This document shows, one piece after another, positions 1-12,144 of a stretch of 64,000 nt of DNA. The position numbers and the translations under genes were made by a program. Each line of letters starts with the position of its first letter. Position 1 is the stretch's first letter. The notes beneath the pieces are model-generated. The model worked only from the letters and a program-made list of their open reading frames with translations. It was not told the DNA's origin and did not search any database. The stretch is from Malus domestica (taxonomy: Eukaryota; Streptophyta; Magnoliopsida; Rosales; Rosaceae): positions 9,504,501 to 9,568,500 of the forward strand of contig NC_091672.1 in the NCBI RefSeq assembly GCF_042453785.1, written 5' to 3'.

Positions 1-1676
1 TTGTGTTCTATTTGTCATAAGCTTCAATTTGGTTCAAGTTGCATGGAATTTGGTTGAGAATTGGACAAGATATGAAGGTTTTTGCATTTTCTAGTTTTCC
101 GGGGACGGCGACGTCTGGCGAGGTTCACCGTAGAAGAAAGAAGAATATTCCGTCAAGTTGACGAAATATTCTTAACGGAAGGTAACGGTGTCAGGTAATT
201 TGGACGAAATATTCCTTTATTTTAACGGAATATTCCTAACGGTAGTTAGGGATTCCGTTAGACTTCCCTGCGCGTGGCCGCGCGTGTTGTGGTGCACTTG
301 CCGGTGCGCGGGACGTCGGAAAACTTTTCTAAAAATATGGGGATGTTCGTGAGGTTGTGTAGATCACGTTGGTATATTCAAACATCCCATTTGAGCATTG
401 TATGAGAAGTTATTAGCTAGTATTGGTTATGTGCTTTAAATTAACGTTTTTATAGTTGTTTCGCATATAGGGGAGACTTATCCCGAGGACGAGCGCAGTC
501 AAGGATGACTCGGGGGCTACGACCCTTCGACATACCAGTTAGTGGGCTTTTGGTTTTTAGTATATATGTATATGCTTGGTATCTTTCCCAGAAAATGCAT
601 TTAAATGAGTTATGATTTAAATTGCCATGCCAAATGTTTTACATTTAGATTATGCATATGATGTTTGCATATATATAATTATGGTGCTGTGGACCTTCAG
701 GTAAGCCCCAGGTGAGTTATGAATTGTGAAAATGAATACCAGTTGTGATTAATTGAGAAACATAGAGCTCATAAACCTGCACCCCGGTGTTAGTAAGTTA
801 GCCAAAGATATGGCACAGGCCTGTATATAACGTCACCTCCCGCACCATATGCTCACATTGGATCCAATTTAGGTGCACAGTCTTGTCATACAAACCATTA
901 TAGGTGGTTCTGACTCGTAGGTGACTAGCGATTTATCGCACAGTTATAATGAGAATGTAGTAATGAGCATAATTATATTACACCCAGTCCTGGCGTACAG
1001 ACCATTACAGTGGTTTCGACTCGTATGCAGTAAAGTGCCGTATAGGTCACGTACGGTGACTCTGGCTAGATTGACTAATGAGTTATAAATTCAGCTGTAC
1101 AAACCTCTGCTGGGGTTCTGGCCAATATGTTATTTATCCATGAATTTATTTCCACTTGAGTTACTATTTTGTTTCATAATTGGCATGACTTACTTATGTT
1201 TATGGTTATGTGAAGCATAAATTGAAATATACATATATATATATGCTTATATTCTATTTCTAGGAAAATTATACATGTTTTACGGCGAGGGGTTAGAGCA
1301 TTTGATAATGAAATGGTTTTGAAAAGCTTTATTTTTGCCCACTCACGTTTTCTGTTTAACACCCTTCCAGGTTTTAGGTAAGCTTGATCGTTGGTGGCTC
1401 ACGAGGATTGAACGGAGGTTCTGACAAACTATCACCATGTAGGACATCTTTAGGTGTCGTCTAATTAGTACTTGTTTCCCGAATTGAACTTAGGCTATTT
1501 ATGCTCTGATTGTGAATTCACACATTTTCTAGCACTTACCTTAGCTAGTACTCTTATGAATTGGTTTTTAATTATTCGTATTCTCTATTATCCTTCTTGC
1601 TTCCACACTGTGCACTTGGCTACGTCACCCTCACGTGACGGCCAGCATAACCTGATTCGGGTCGGGGTGTGTCACA
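1..1676 (-). mobile_element. Gypsy-type LTR fossil, cut by window start
   Basis: The segment ends at 1676 in a sequence whose reverse complement starts TGTGACACACCCCGACC, which resembles the 5' end of abundant Rosaceae Ty3/Gypsy LTRs. This makes a minus-strand LTR likely. Inside, two related blocks near 870-935 and 985-1040 share a motif around 'accattaNagtggtt..gactcgta', like the short internal repeats of these LTRs. No gag or pol coding sequence is visible, so it is a solo LTR or the end of an element lying left of the window. Family and orientation are inferred from end sequence only, and age cannot be judged without the partner LTR. Confidence 0.5.
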
Positions 1677-1861
1677 TGAGGTAACAAAAGTCCTGTTACG
1701 TTAGTAGTTAATAAACAAATTAGTGATCAGACCGACCAAAGCATAAAATAGTAAGAAAAGTTAAAGTTTAGGTTAAATGACAAAAAACTACCTCAACTAT
1801 TGAGGTCATGACAGTTTCATACCTCATCTTTTAAAACTGACAATGTCATACCGCATCTGTA

Positions 1862-2007
1862 GAATTTAGTCCAATGTTATACCTCCGTTAGCTTGGCCAT
1901 GAATTTCTCAGTTAAATGCTGACCTGGCTTAATCCGTGGCCCAGTTCGTCGCCCAAATGGATTCCATATGGCACCACATCCAATGTTTTCCCGCCAAATG
2001 GCATCCA
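1862..2007 (+). repeat. MULE left terminal inverted repeat (paired part)
   Basis: This is the part of the left end that pairs with 6828-6972 in inverted orientation. The most conserved core, around 'ccaatgttttcccgcc', is identical in both. Another 91 bases of the left end (1771-1861) are unpaired. Confidence 0.9.
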
Positions 2008-2475
2008 GCTGAGATTCCCAATACACGTGTCTTTCTCACAGGACGACACGTGGATATTCCCTTAAAAATATTAAAAATTAAAAAAAGGTAATATTAAAAA
2101 TTAAAAAAAGGTAAGGGAACATTGTAAAGTGTGTCTTTCGAATTGGTTTTCCCCCCGATACACCAAAATCCTGTCAATCTAATTCCATTCCCAATTCCAG
2201 AAAAACAAGAACCCTAACCTTAGTTCTCGCAGCTCCAAATCTCGAACAAACGGATTAGAAATTCAGCGAAAAACCCAAATCATCTTGTCGACTCGCTTCT
2301 CTGACTTTGTTGGTGTTGGAAGGGGGTTTCATCTGGGTTCCATTGGCTTCGGAAAAAAATCGAAGGATTCAACATGGGGTGGTACGTGCGAAACGATCCC
2401 GATGAAACGACACCTACCTATTTAAGTTTTTTTTGTGCTTTTGATGATTCCAAATGCATACTGAACTTATTATTT

Positions 2476-2761
2476 GGAATGGGTTGAAAGTGGGTTTTGT
2501 TTATTCTTGTAGCATTGTTTATTCTTGTTTGAAAATATGGATTTATGCTTCGAAATGGTTCCTGAGGTGTTGGAATGGGTTGAATGTGGGTTTTGTTTAT
2601 TCTTGTTTGAAAAAGTGGATTTATGATTTGTTAATTCGAAATGGTTCCTGGGGTGTTGGAATGGGTTGAATGTGGGTTTTGTTTATTCTTGTATAATTGT
2701 TTATTCTTGTTTGAAAGGGTGGTTTATGCTTTCTTAATTCGAAATGGTTACTGAGTTGTTG
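2476..2761 (+). repeat. Three tandem copies, about 86-104 bases, in the MULE 5' intron region
   Basis: Three head-to-tail copies start at 2476, 2572 and 2658. Each opens with 'gaatgggttgaa' and a 'gttttgtttattcttgt' block and closes with 'cgaaatggttNctg..gttg'. They differ by small insertions. They lie between the 5' leader and the first recognisable transposase exon, whose acceptor is near 3082. Confidence 0.75.
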
Positions 2762-3082
2762 GACAATGGGTTTGTTGCTTTCTTGCTTTGTTTACTAAGT
2801 TGTGGTTTGTTGCTTTATTACTTTGTTTATTCCTGTTGAGAAATGCTTAATGTGCTTTGGTTGTTAGCATATAGTTGTGGTTTGTTGCAATTTCATATAG
2901 TTGCATATAGAATGTTGTGCATTGGTTTTTGTTGTTGGCTTTTAAAATGCAATTAGTTGCATATAGAATGTTGTGCATTAGTTGCATATAGTTGCATATA
3001 TAATGGTTTGTTAGGTTAAAATGCAATTGCTTTTGTTTGTTGTTGGCTTTTAATTAGGGTTTGTTTTTGTGAATTTCAATAG

Positions 3083-5980
3083 ATCCAGAACTATTCTATA
3101 TTGAATTGCATCACGGTGGGGAGATAAGTTATGACCTCTACGCTGGGGGAAAAGTGACATATATAGATAACTATGATAAAGATCTCATGTCACTGACGGT
3201 GATAGATGATATGGTGGAGGCACTTGGATACAGTGGGCGGTTCATGAATTACTATTACAAGATTCCCAACATAGACCTTTCCAATGGTTTGAAGCCGATT
3301 CAAAGTGATTCTGATGTTCAGTCCATGTGCAATTTTGTTCCAAATGATAAAGTGATTAAGATGTACATCGAAGAATTGAAGACAGAAGAAGCCGTAACCC
3401 AAAAGCAACAGTTTATGAAGTCCATGGAAGTCGGTGGTCCAAGTAAATTGGTTATTGAGGAGATAAGTAGTTCAAAGGGGGTTGTTGGGCCAATAGCAGT
3501 TAAACCAATCAGATCTAGGGGCTTGCTAGCTATTGAAGCGCTAGAAGTGGATGATTGTTGCACATCTCAACTAGTGCAAACATGTGTAACTGAGGTAGGA
3601 GAGATAAATGCTTATTCAAGGAATGGTCAGAGAACTTATGAAGGGCCAGAGGAGAATAAGGGGAAATATATGGCTAAGGTAAAAGGAGAGGATACGCAGG
3701 TAGAAGAAGGGGATACTGAGGTAGGAGTAGGAGATGGGGATACTCAGGTAGAAAAAGGGGATACTGAGGTAGGAGATGAGGATGTAGGAGAGGGGGATGT
3801 AAGAAGGAGGGATGTTGAATTATTCTTTGATGTACCTATTAGTTTTAAGGGGAATGTTGAAGAAGAGAATGAAGAAGTTGCTCAAGAAAATGATAGTGAG
3901 TTTGAAAAGAGCGAATATGGGAGTGATGATGATAACCCCCGTGTTTTCCAAGTTTGATGGTATTGTGGAAGAAAGGGAATCTGAGCACAGAAAAAAAAGG
4001 AACACGGAGCAAACAGATGAAAGGGATTTTGAGGAAAGAAGTGCAAGACAATCTGAGCAAAGTTAGAAAAGAAAACAAGAGCAAGGGGAAGAAGAATTTG
4101 ATACTGAAAATATGGAACAAAATGTGGTTGATGATCCAAACTATAACTCTGATGCCCTTGAGAGTGTACACTCTTCAGATGATGAAAGAGGCAAAAAACA
4201 TGAGCAATTTCCAGAGTTCAATGAGAAAACAGACATGAAAAATCCCACTCTTACACTCGGGCTTGTTTTCAGGGATCATGTGCAATTCAAACGAGCTCTC
4301 ATCATGTACTCCTTAGTGAATAGATATGGGGAAATCCATTTTCCTAGGAATGAGAAATTGAAAGTCACAGCAAAATGTGCAAAAAGGTGCCCTTGGAAGT
4401 GTTGTGTTGGAAAAATGTATGGTTCAAAAACCATACAGATCAAGACCATACTTGATGAACACACATGTGGGAGAACTTGGGCAAACAAGAACATGAAGTC
4501 CCATTTGCTGACCGATTTGTACATGGACAAGATAAAACTGAACCCCACATGGCTTATGGATTCTTTTTTAGCAACTGTCAAATCAGAGTGGAATCACGGT
4601 TGTGGAAAAATGAAGGCTATAAGGCTTTAGATAGGGCTTTGAAGATCATTGAGGGAAAACATGCAGAGCAATACACTAAGTTGTGGGACTATGCTGAGAA
4701 AGTGAGGAATACTAACCCTGGAAGCATAATGAAGGTGAAGTTGGATAGGGGGAGGTTCCAAAGGATATATGTGTGCTTGGGGGCTTGCAAAGAGGGGTTT
4801 AAGTCAGGATGCAGACCATTGATAGGATTAGATGGATGTTATTTAAAGAGTGTACATGAAGGTCAGCTACTTTGTGCTGTTGGTATTTACCCAAATGATG
4901 AAACATGGGATATAGCGTATGCAGTTGTAGAAATGGAGAATAAGTCTAGTTGGATTTGGTTCTTAGAGTTATTGGTCGATGATGTTGGGGTTGTCAATCA
5001 AGAGGGATGGACATTTATTAGTGATCAGCAAAATGGGTTAATTCCGGCCTTTCAAAAAGTCCTTCCTAATTCCCATCACAGATTTTGTGTGAGACATTTG
5101 TATACCAACTTCAGAAATCTGTTCAAATGGAAAACATTGAAGGATGCTTTGTGGTCAGTAGTCAAAACAACAGCAGTTCCCCACTTCAAAAAAGTAATGG
5201 AGGATATGAAGAAGCTCGATGAAAAGGCCTACAATTGGTTGATGAAGAAGCTTGCACATCATTGGAGCAAGTCCCATTTTGAAACATATCCCAAGTGTGA
5301 CATGTTGCTGAACAATCTCTGTGAAAGTTTCAATGATGTCATACTTGTGCCAAGACAAAAACTTATTGTCATTATGCTACTCCTTATTCACACACTTTTG
5401 ATGAAGAGAATTCAGATGAGAAGGATACAATGGTGAACAAAGTTGGAGATCTCTGTCCTAAAATCAAGAAGTTGGAGGAAGCCAAAATTCAAAGTGGCAG
5501 GTGCATTTCACTATGGTCAGGGGGCGCTAAATTTCAAGTTGATGCTAGAGGTGGGGAGCAATATGTGGTTGACTTGGTTGAGAAGACTTGTTCTTGCAGA
5601 AAGTTTGGCTTGACAAGAATCCCATGCAACCATGCAATAACGGCCATAAATTTCAAGAGAGAAAAACCGGAGGACTAAGTCGATGCTTATTATTCGAAGG
5701 CACGGTACTTGGAGGTGTTTTCTCATTTAGTAATGCCGATGAATGGGATGTCTTTGTGGGAGGAAACTGACAACCAACTAATATTGCCTCCTACATATGC
5801 AACTTGGAAGGCCGAGAAAGAGGAGAAACAAGGAAGCTGCTGAAAGGGACAATGAGGGTGAACAAACTCCCACTAACCCAACCAATAATCCTTAAGGTCC
5901 TCATCAACCACTTAAGCTAGGAAGGAAAGGGCAATGCACTTTGAAATGTACTATATGCAAAAATGAAGGTCATAATGCAA
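3083..5980 (+). pseudogene. MuDR-family transposase, broken by frameshifts and stops
   Basis: Domain order is that of plant MuDR transposases. An N-terminal PB1-like domain (from about 3090) carries the motif HHGGEISYDLYAGG. An acidic linker follows (3690-3950). The DNA-binding domain (about 4240-4540) has the Cys/His pattern KCAKRCPWKC...HTC. The DDE-type MULE core (4700-5400) has GLDGCYLK and FISDQQNG acidic sites and a C..H motif RFCVRHLY. A SWIM zinc finger (about 5560-5640) reads CSCRKFGLTRIPCNHA, and a zinc knuckle (5944-5990) reads CTICKNEGHNARTHH. The frame changes near 3940, 4600 and 5400-5430, and stops interrupt it at 4064-4066 and near 5676. Such an enzyme would cut and rejoin the element ends in the nucleus, but this copy cannot encode it. 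Confidence 0.9.
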
Positions 5981-6827
5981 GAACCCATCATAGACATCTT
6001 CCTCCAAGGGACAAACAGGTACCATTTTCTACTTTATGTGGGTTTTTAAATCCTTTAACATCATATCAGACTCTTAATCCTTTAAATTGCTTTATAGGCA
6101 TCCACATCTGCTCAAGGACAATCATCATCCACATCTGCACCTAAAAAGAGACAAGGAAAACAAAGGTAAAAACTGAACCATTTCCTTAGTTCTAAAACAT
6201 TTGGATTTAGTTAAAAAGCTTGCTTGGTCTCTAAATGAACTTTGGATTTAGGCATCACAATCAGTAGTTAAATCACCTAGAAGCACCAAGCAGAGAAAGA
6301 CTAAGCAAACCCACAACTGAATCATCCAAAGGCACGAAGCACAGAAATACCAAGCAATCCAGGCACGTTTTTTTGCACATATGGTTGTTTTTTGTAAAGG
6401 AATTGTAAAGTTATAACAGGTTTTATGCATCCAGTACGTATTTCGTGAATTAAATGGATGATGTAGCAGGTTTTTATGAATTCAGTAGGTTTTGTAATGT
6501 TGGTTGGAGATGCTAGATGAATTCTGTTAGTTTTTTTAACAAGTTTATGAATTTATGGATAATTAAGTAGGTTTTATGCTTAATTTGGTCTATTTCATGT
6601 TTTTCTTGGAAATGATGAGTAGTTTGTGCTTGAGTACACTTGTTTTGTTGTGGTTATATCATTAATTTTTGGGTGAGATTTTTCTAATTTGAGGTCAAGG
6701 ATGATAATCTATGCTTAAAATGGTAAATCATCTTTGTCTCAATTTTTGGCGAGAAAATTTGAATTTCAAATTTGAAATTTTGAAATTCAAATTACCAAAA
6801 AAAAAAATCAAATATATTTTCTAACAT

Positions 6828-6972
6828 GGATGCCATTTGGCGGGAAAACATTGGATGTGGTGCCACGTGAAATCCATCTGGGCGAGGAACTGGGCCCCGA
6901 ATCAAGCCAGGTTAGAATTTAACTGAGAAATTCACAGCCAAGCTAACAGAGGTATAACATTGGACCAAATTC
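6828..6972 (-). repeat. MULE right terminal inverted repeat (truncated)
   Basis: Inverted partner of 1862-2007, with scattered substitutions. It stops abruptly at 6972, about 90 bases short of the expected tip. Confidence 0.9.
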
Positions 6973-7104
6973 GTGATCCCTGCTTGTCAAGCCTCCCAAG
7001 CATGTCAAGCAGGCTGCATCCATCGGTTTAGGGATGACATTCCCGCACATCATCACGTGTTGCCTCGGTATATATGATGTGTCGGGTTTGGGACATTCCC
7101 GACC

Positions 7105-8226
7105 ATGGTGGCGGCGGCGGCGGAGGTCAAACTATGCCCATGTGTGTTCATAAAGAAGTCATATTCCGGATTTTCAATCGTTGCAGTTTATGTCGATGAC
7201 ATGAACCTCATTGGGACTCCAACAGAGCTTGAGGAAATTGCTACACACTTGAAATTGGAATTTGAGATAAAGGATCTTGGGAAAATTCGATACTGTCTCG
7301 GCTTGGAAATTGAGCATTGTTCAGATGGAATCTTAGTACATCAATCAAACTATACCCAAAAGGTGTTGCAACGTTTTAATGAGGATAAAGTGAAGCCTTC
7401 AAGTATACCCATGGTCCTTCAAGCTCTAAATGCTAAACGAGATCCCTTCCGTCTAAACGAGGATGAGGAAGAGATTTTGGAACCCGAAGTTCCTTACCTA
7501 ACTGCAATTGGGGTTTTATTGTACTTGGCTCAGTGCACTAGACCTGACATCTACTTCATTGTGAATATATTGGCTAGATACAGCAATGCGCCCACACGCA
7601 GGCACTGGAATGGTGTTAAAGACATTTTCCGCTATCTCAAAGGTACTACGGATTTGGGTTTGTTCTATACTCGCGAATCTCCAAATGTTGCCGTCCCCTA
7701 TGACCTTCGGATTAATTTTCGCCTTGTTGGTTATGCAGATGCTGGATATATGTCTGATCCACATAGAGCACGTTCTCAAACGGGTTATGTCTTTACCGTT
7801 GGAGACACCGCTATATCTTGGAGGTCTACCAAGCAAATGCTAGATGCGACTTCGCCTAACCATGCTGAGATTCTCGCTTTACATGAAGCATCACGTGAGT
7901 GTTTTTTGCTAAGAAAAGTTATGGAACATATTCGAAGCACAAGTGGTCTTACATCAGTCGTTGACCTTCCTACGATGATCTTTGAAGATAATGCATCATG
8001 TATCGAGCAGCTGAAGAAGGGATACATCAAGGGAGACAACACCAAGCACATATCGCTAAAGTTCTATTACTCACACCAGCAGCAGCATCAGAACATTGAA
8101 GTCAAGCAAATCCGTTCCCAAGACAACCTGGTCGATCTCTTTACCAAGTCATTGCCCAAGTCTACATTTCAGAAGCTCGTGCAAGGAATCGGTATGCGTA
8201 AATTATCTGAGTTGAATCGCTTGTAA
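7105..8226 (+). mobile_element. Copia pol remnant: reverse transcriptase end and RNase H
   Basis: The translated product carries the Copia reverse transcriptase signature YVDDMNLIG near its start. KDLGKIRYCLGLEI and the connection region (TRPDIYFIVNILARY) follow, then RNase H with GYADAGYMSD, TGYVF, SWRSTKQ and the ADE-like segment near 7970-8170, ending in DLFTKSLPKSTF. It is about 370 codons, far less than the 1300-1500 of a full Copia polyprotein. It belongs to the truncated fossil described at 6973-9936. Confidence 0.92.
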
Positions 8227-8872
8227 TTCTCTTATTTAGAAGTTATGTCTAACTCAGGGGAGTCTCTAGAAGCATACTCACATGATCTTAATGTACTCTT
8301 TTTCCCATGATTAAGGGCATTTTTTCCCACTGGGTTTTTGCTACCTAACGAGGTTTTAATGAGGCATTCATCCTGGGATGATCATACTCCGTTAAGTTTA
8401 CTACCTTCGTCCAGTTTGACGTTCGTTTTAGACATTATACATACTTCTCACTTTTCTCCTTAGTCTATGGGTTTTCCCCATGCCTTGGGTTTTACCATAG
8501 CGAGGTTTTGTGAGTTTTATTACAAATGCATACTTCACTTAAATTTGAGACTCACGATCACCCGTTGTGCCGATGACTTTATCAACTATTCTACCTTATC
8601 TGCTGAAGATCTGATGCGATTGTTTGTTGAGTATTTACACACTCAAAGGGTAGTGTTGCAGTCATATTTAGAACAGGAATGTGATTGTGTAAATCCTAGG
8701 GAATCTGGGAAAGTATCTTAGGGTCTGTTTGGTATCATATTTGAAATTTTTTATCATTTCTCAAAACATTTCTTAAAAACATTTCTTGAAAATAATTTTC
8801 TTTAAAACTAAAAAACTTGAGTGGTTTGAGATTTAAATTTTTTAAATCTTACGACTTAAACTAAATAAAGAG

Positions 8873-9135
8873 ATCTAAAAAGAGGGGTAGCAGGAGAGGG
8901 AGAAAGAGGAGAGAGGATGAAAGAAAGTAAGAGATGATTGAAGGAAAGAGAAAGAAGAGAGAGGATCAGACGAGATAGAGAGGAAGATGAGAGTGAGATA
9001 AAGAACCGAGAGAATGAAGAGAGTGGATTGGAGGAGAGACGAAAAAGGTAAAAAAAAAAAAAGGAGAGATAAAGAAGAAGAGAGAGAGAGAGATATTTGG
9101 AGTGAGAAGGGAGAGGGGAGAGAAAAGAAAGGAGT
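8873..9135 (+). repeat. Purine-rich (GA) tract
   Basis: About 260 bases are almost all A or G on the plus strand, with many 'gagagagga' and 'aaagaa' runs. It is cryptic simple sequence inside the Harbinger-like element. It could form triplex DNA but has no visible coding role. Confidence 0.8.
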
Positions 9136-9174
9136 AAGTTTAAAAACTCTAAAAACTCACTTTTTATGTTTTTA

Positions 9175-9586
9175 GAGCAATTCCACCCATGGAGCCCTAC
9201 CCCCTGGCAATCCACTATTCAATCCACCCTATTGAACAGTAACTGCCTTAAATGAATAGTAACTACCATTAATGAACAGTAATTGCCATTTACATCTCCA
9301 TCCTTGGAACCCTCCCCCCTAGCAATAAGCAATTAAAATAATAGTTTTTTTTGTTTGTTTAAATAATAAAAAAACCCCCCCTCTCTCTCTCTCTCTCTCT
9401 TTCTCTGACACAAAAAAAATAAAAAATTGCAAAGCCCTCGGGCCACAGGCCTATCGACTCCCCACCCCCCCTTCGCTCGGGCTCCCACCGTCGCTCGGCC
9501 TCCACACGGCTGGACCTCTCTCCACCGGGCCTCCGGCCCCTTCTTCTCCACTGTCCCCCGAGCAACCCACATGGGTGGAGTTGCTC
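9175..9586. mobile_element. MITE nested inside the Harbinger-like element
   Basis: The inverted ends GAGCAATTCCACCCATG and CATGGGTGGAGTTGCTC bracket 412 bases. They are flanked by TTA at 9172-9174 and 9587-9589, again a Harbinger-type 3-base duplication. Inside are three copies of an 'aatgaacagtaa' motif (9225-9290), a CT run (9379-9402) and a GC-rich block. No gene is present. Confidence 0.7.
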
Positions 9587-9936
9587 TTAGAGAATATACT
9601 ATATTTTTGAGTTAGTCTTGAGTTCAGTTTTTGAAAATAGTCCTACCAAACAAGTTTTTAAAGCTTAAAACTTGAAAATTGTTTTTTAGTTTAAAAAGTT
9701 GGTTTCAAGCAGAGTACCAAACAGGCCCTTATATTCCTATTAGGATTATATTACCTATTAAATATTGTAATCCTAAAGGGAAGAGTTTTACCCTACCTAC
9801 TACTATAAATAAAGGCACAATGAGGTGAATCAAACATACCTCACAATTAAATCAATCTCTCTTCTCTCTCAATATTGCCGAACCCCTCTCTCTCTAAACC
9901 TAGATCGTTCAATCAAATAAGCTTACAATAATTGCA

Positions 9937-11160
9937 TATTTTTTTCTTCAGATTTTTATTTATATAATTTTACTTGAGTATTCGAATAAGCTATGTGGGT
10001 TTGTGTATTGTTGTTGGACGGCGACGTGTAGGTGGAAGGAACATGCAAACGTGGCAAGCAAGTAATAACCACCGAGTTGCTCTGACAATTCATGTTCCAA
10101 AACAAGTATTGACGCGTGACAATTGTAACATCTTGCTTCAACAATGTAACCTAATATCTTTAATAGACCAAATTTTAAGCTTAAATTTGCAACGTATGAT
10201 CAAGTATATTAATTAATACTTAAACAATAATTTAATATAAGTATATTACTCAATATTTATAATATTTCAAGGGCTTTTTAGTTAAATTGTTTTCAAGGTT
10301 GACTTAACTCATCAATTTGGTCCCTCATATATGACATCAATAGACATGAGTTTGTCCACCATCAATCATTTTGGTGTGAAAATTCTGTTAAATAAGAACC
10401 AAATTACGAAAATACCTTAAATTTGATAAACAATATACCAAAATGATTTGCAAAATTAAGAGTATTTTTGTCATTTTAGTCTTATTTAATAAAGATTTCT
10501 CACGAAATCACCAAAATGATTGATGATAACAAACTCAGGAACCAGTTATGTTGATTTTAAATCACAGAGACTAAAATAAGGAGTTTTGCTAAAACCTACT
10601 CCAGCCCTTGGAGTAAAACTCAAATTTTAGGTTCTAAACTTACACCAACTTGCTCCAACTCTTGAGACAAATATGAGTTAAAACCTAAAACTCATTTCTG
10701 GGCCAAATTTAGCCTAAGATTTCCTCTGGGTTATTGGGGGCTGGCCCACCATATATTTGTTATTTTTTTTGTTTTATATTTATAGATTCATTGAATCCAA
10801 TTGCTAAAATATAATATGATCAAATTCAATGATAAAAAAAAATTATAACGGTCCAAGTTTAAATCCAACAATTAAAGTAATTAAAAATTTTATTTTATAT
10901 GTTTCATATTTTTTCGTAGTGTTCCATGAGTTTCATGATGCTATTGTAGTGATTTTTAATATTTATAGGAATCTAAATATTTTTAAGTTAAAATATTTAT
11001 AAAATTAATTGATGATAATCTACATAATTTTTTCTTTTAAAAAAAGTTACTTTAAAAAAATTATCCTAAATTTACTTTAATAATCGGGTTAAAAATTTAA
11101 CCCAAAAAAGTTAGAGAAGAATAACTATTTTTGGATTAAAATCTAAATTTTCTGAGTTGG
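9937..11160. other. Non-coding AT-rich interval with weak MITE-like repeats
   Basis: No gene is supported. Bases 10260-10580 have inverted 'tttggtccctcat' / 'ctcaggaaccagtt' style ends typical of decayed MULE MITEs. Bases 10590-11155 begin and end with related inverted 'ctccaactc..' and 'taaaatctaaattttctgagttgga' segments, which suggests another decayed MITE. Both calls are tentative. Confidence 0.35.
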
Positions 11161-12144
11161 AGACGGTGGATCATTTTGACTGAAATGTGTATTTGAAATG
11201 TTGGGTCTATTTGAAGGGACGTGTTGTCTCCGCCTCCAACCGAGTCTCCCCCGATTCGATTCAGTGCCCGCTTTGCCACAGATGAAGTACTCGACAAGCA
11301 TACCATACCGTCGTGTCGTAGAAGGTGTAAGTGCCATTGGAAGTGTTAAATTTGAGTAATAATTCGAATAGCAAAATTTGGGAATTTTGGCCGTAAAAAA
11401 AAAAGCTTGTGTGTTGGTTTTGCAGATCAACTGGATCCGGCAGAATTGATATTTGAATCGGGTCATTTGGCAATGTTCACCTTTTTTTGGTTTTTCTGTC
11501 TCTGAATCGTACTCTAGTGTCAAAAGACGATGAGATTATCTACTTTAAGACATACATACATGTATATAGATAGGATTAATTCTTGGAAACTTCTGACATT
11601 TGGTACATTGTTGAAACGCTCGAGGGCAGACAAGACAAGCATCGTGTTCTCTTGTTTGCGCAAATGGCGAAAATGCTGAATATTCTTGAGGTAATTAGTC
11701 ACTACAAAGTAAATTCAAGAATGGTGTGTGTGAGATCATGTCAGTCAGCAGCATAAGGTGGTGATGCCTTGTTTATGTGCGGATGTTAAGGAAATCAAAT
11801 GCTTATTTAGGTTGGTTGGAGCCTTTTATTTTTTGCATCTGTTGATTGAGTGAAGAAATATGTTGTGAAAAACTTGAATTCGATGTTCTGGTTGTGCTAA
11901 TGTTAACCGAGTTATTTCGTCCTTTTGGAAACCTTCACCGCACCGCACCATATAGTATTACCACTTGTGTTCCAACTGTTTGCCTATATTCTCTTGTTGA
12001 TAACTCTAGATGTGCAGTAAAGGAAATGTAAATACCTACAACGACTTGATGGATAATGGTGGTTAGAGATTTGCAGCAACGCTAGGGACTTCATTTATCA
12101 CATGAGCTTTCTTTTCTCAACTCTTATGCTTTGTCTTCTTGCAG
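11161..12144 (+). other. Non-coding, probably intron/upstream remnant of the INO80 fragment
   Basis: No reading frame here matches a protein family I recognise. The stretch ends in a good splice acceptor (pyrimidine tract then cag at 12142-12144) directly before INO80-like coding sequence, so at least its right part looks like retained intron. Confidence 0.4.

Larger units (their letters stand above)
1771..6972 (+). mobile_element. Mutator-like DNA transposon (MULE), decayed, right end lost
   Basis: Long terminal inverted repeats bracket a MuDR-type transposase relic. The left end starts near 1771. Bases 1862-2007 match the reverse complement of 6828-6972 at roughly 90 percent by eye. The outermost 90 bases of the left repeat have no partner on the right, because homology stops at 6972 where unrelated Copia-linked sequence starts. 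The right tip was therefore lost or replaced and no 9-base target duplication can be read. Inside are an intron-like stretch with tandem repeats, transposase exons (3075-5960) and a 3' tail. A/T-rich self-complementary sequence near 6760-6793 lies just inside the right repeat. The element cannot be autonomous. Confidence 0.9.
8721..9728. mobile_element. Non-autonomous PIF/Harbinger-like element
   Basis: Terminal inverted repeats GGGTCTGTTTGGTA (8721 on) and its near complement ending 9728 are flanked by TTA at 8718-8720 and 9729-9731. TTA/TAA is the 3-base target duplication of PIF/Harbinger elements, and a 'GTTTGG' tip is common in Tourist-like MITEs. No transposase is visible. The 1008-base length includes the nested 412-base element and a long purine-rich tract, so the original insertion was about 590 bases. 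Confidence 0.75.
6973..9936 (+). mobile_element. Ty1/Copia LTR retrotransposon fossil, 5' part missing
   Basis: Only the 3' part of a Copia element remains: the end of pol and one LTR. The left limit is its junction with the broken MULE at 6973. The 3' LTR runs from about 8654, just after a purine-rich tract, to about 9936, and is interrupted by the Harbinger-like element at 8721-9728. The stretch between pol and LTR contains the 'taacgaggttttaatgaggca' type motif often found there in Copia elements. With 5' LTR, gag, protease and integrase absent the element is dead. The pol remnant reads largely open, which suggests moderate rather than great age, but no LTR pair exists for dating. Bases 6973-7104 are not assigned with confidence. 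Confidence 0.85.
8654..9936 (+). repeat. Copia 3' LTR, split by a nested element
   Basis: It begins TGTTGCAGTC just after a purine tract and, once the nested 8721-9731 block is set aside, has the layout of a Copia LTR. It has a promoter-like 'actataaataaagg' near 9803 and a pyrimidine-rich leader with 'tctctcttctctc'. The right limit (about 9936) is uncertain by some tens of bases. Confidence 0.7.

Noticed and set aside
8856-9615. Several open frames in the GA- and CT-rich parts of the nested MITEs
   Set aside because: Composition-driven; they lie inside transposons with no coding capacity.
11143-11523. Minus-strand frame of 126 codons
   Set aside because: It has no recognisable motif and lies in sequence that looks like intron upstream of the INO80 piece.
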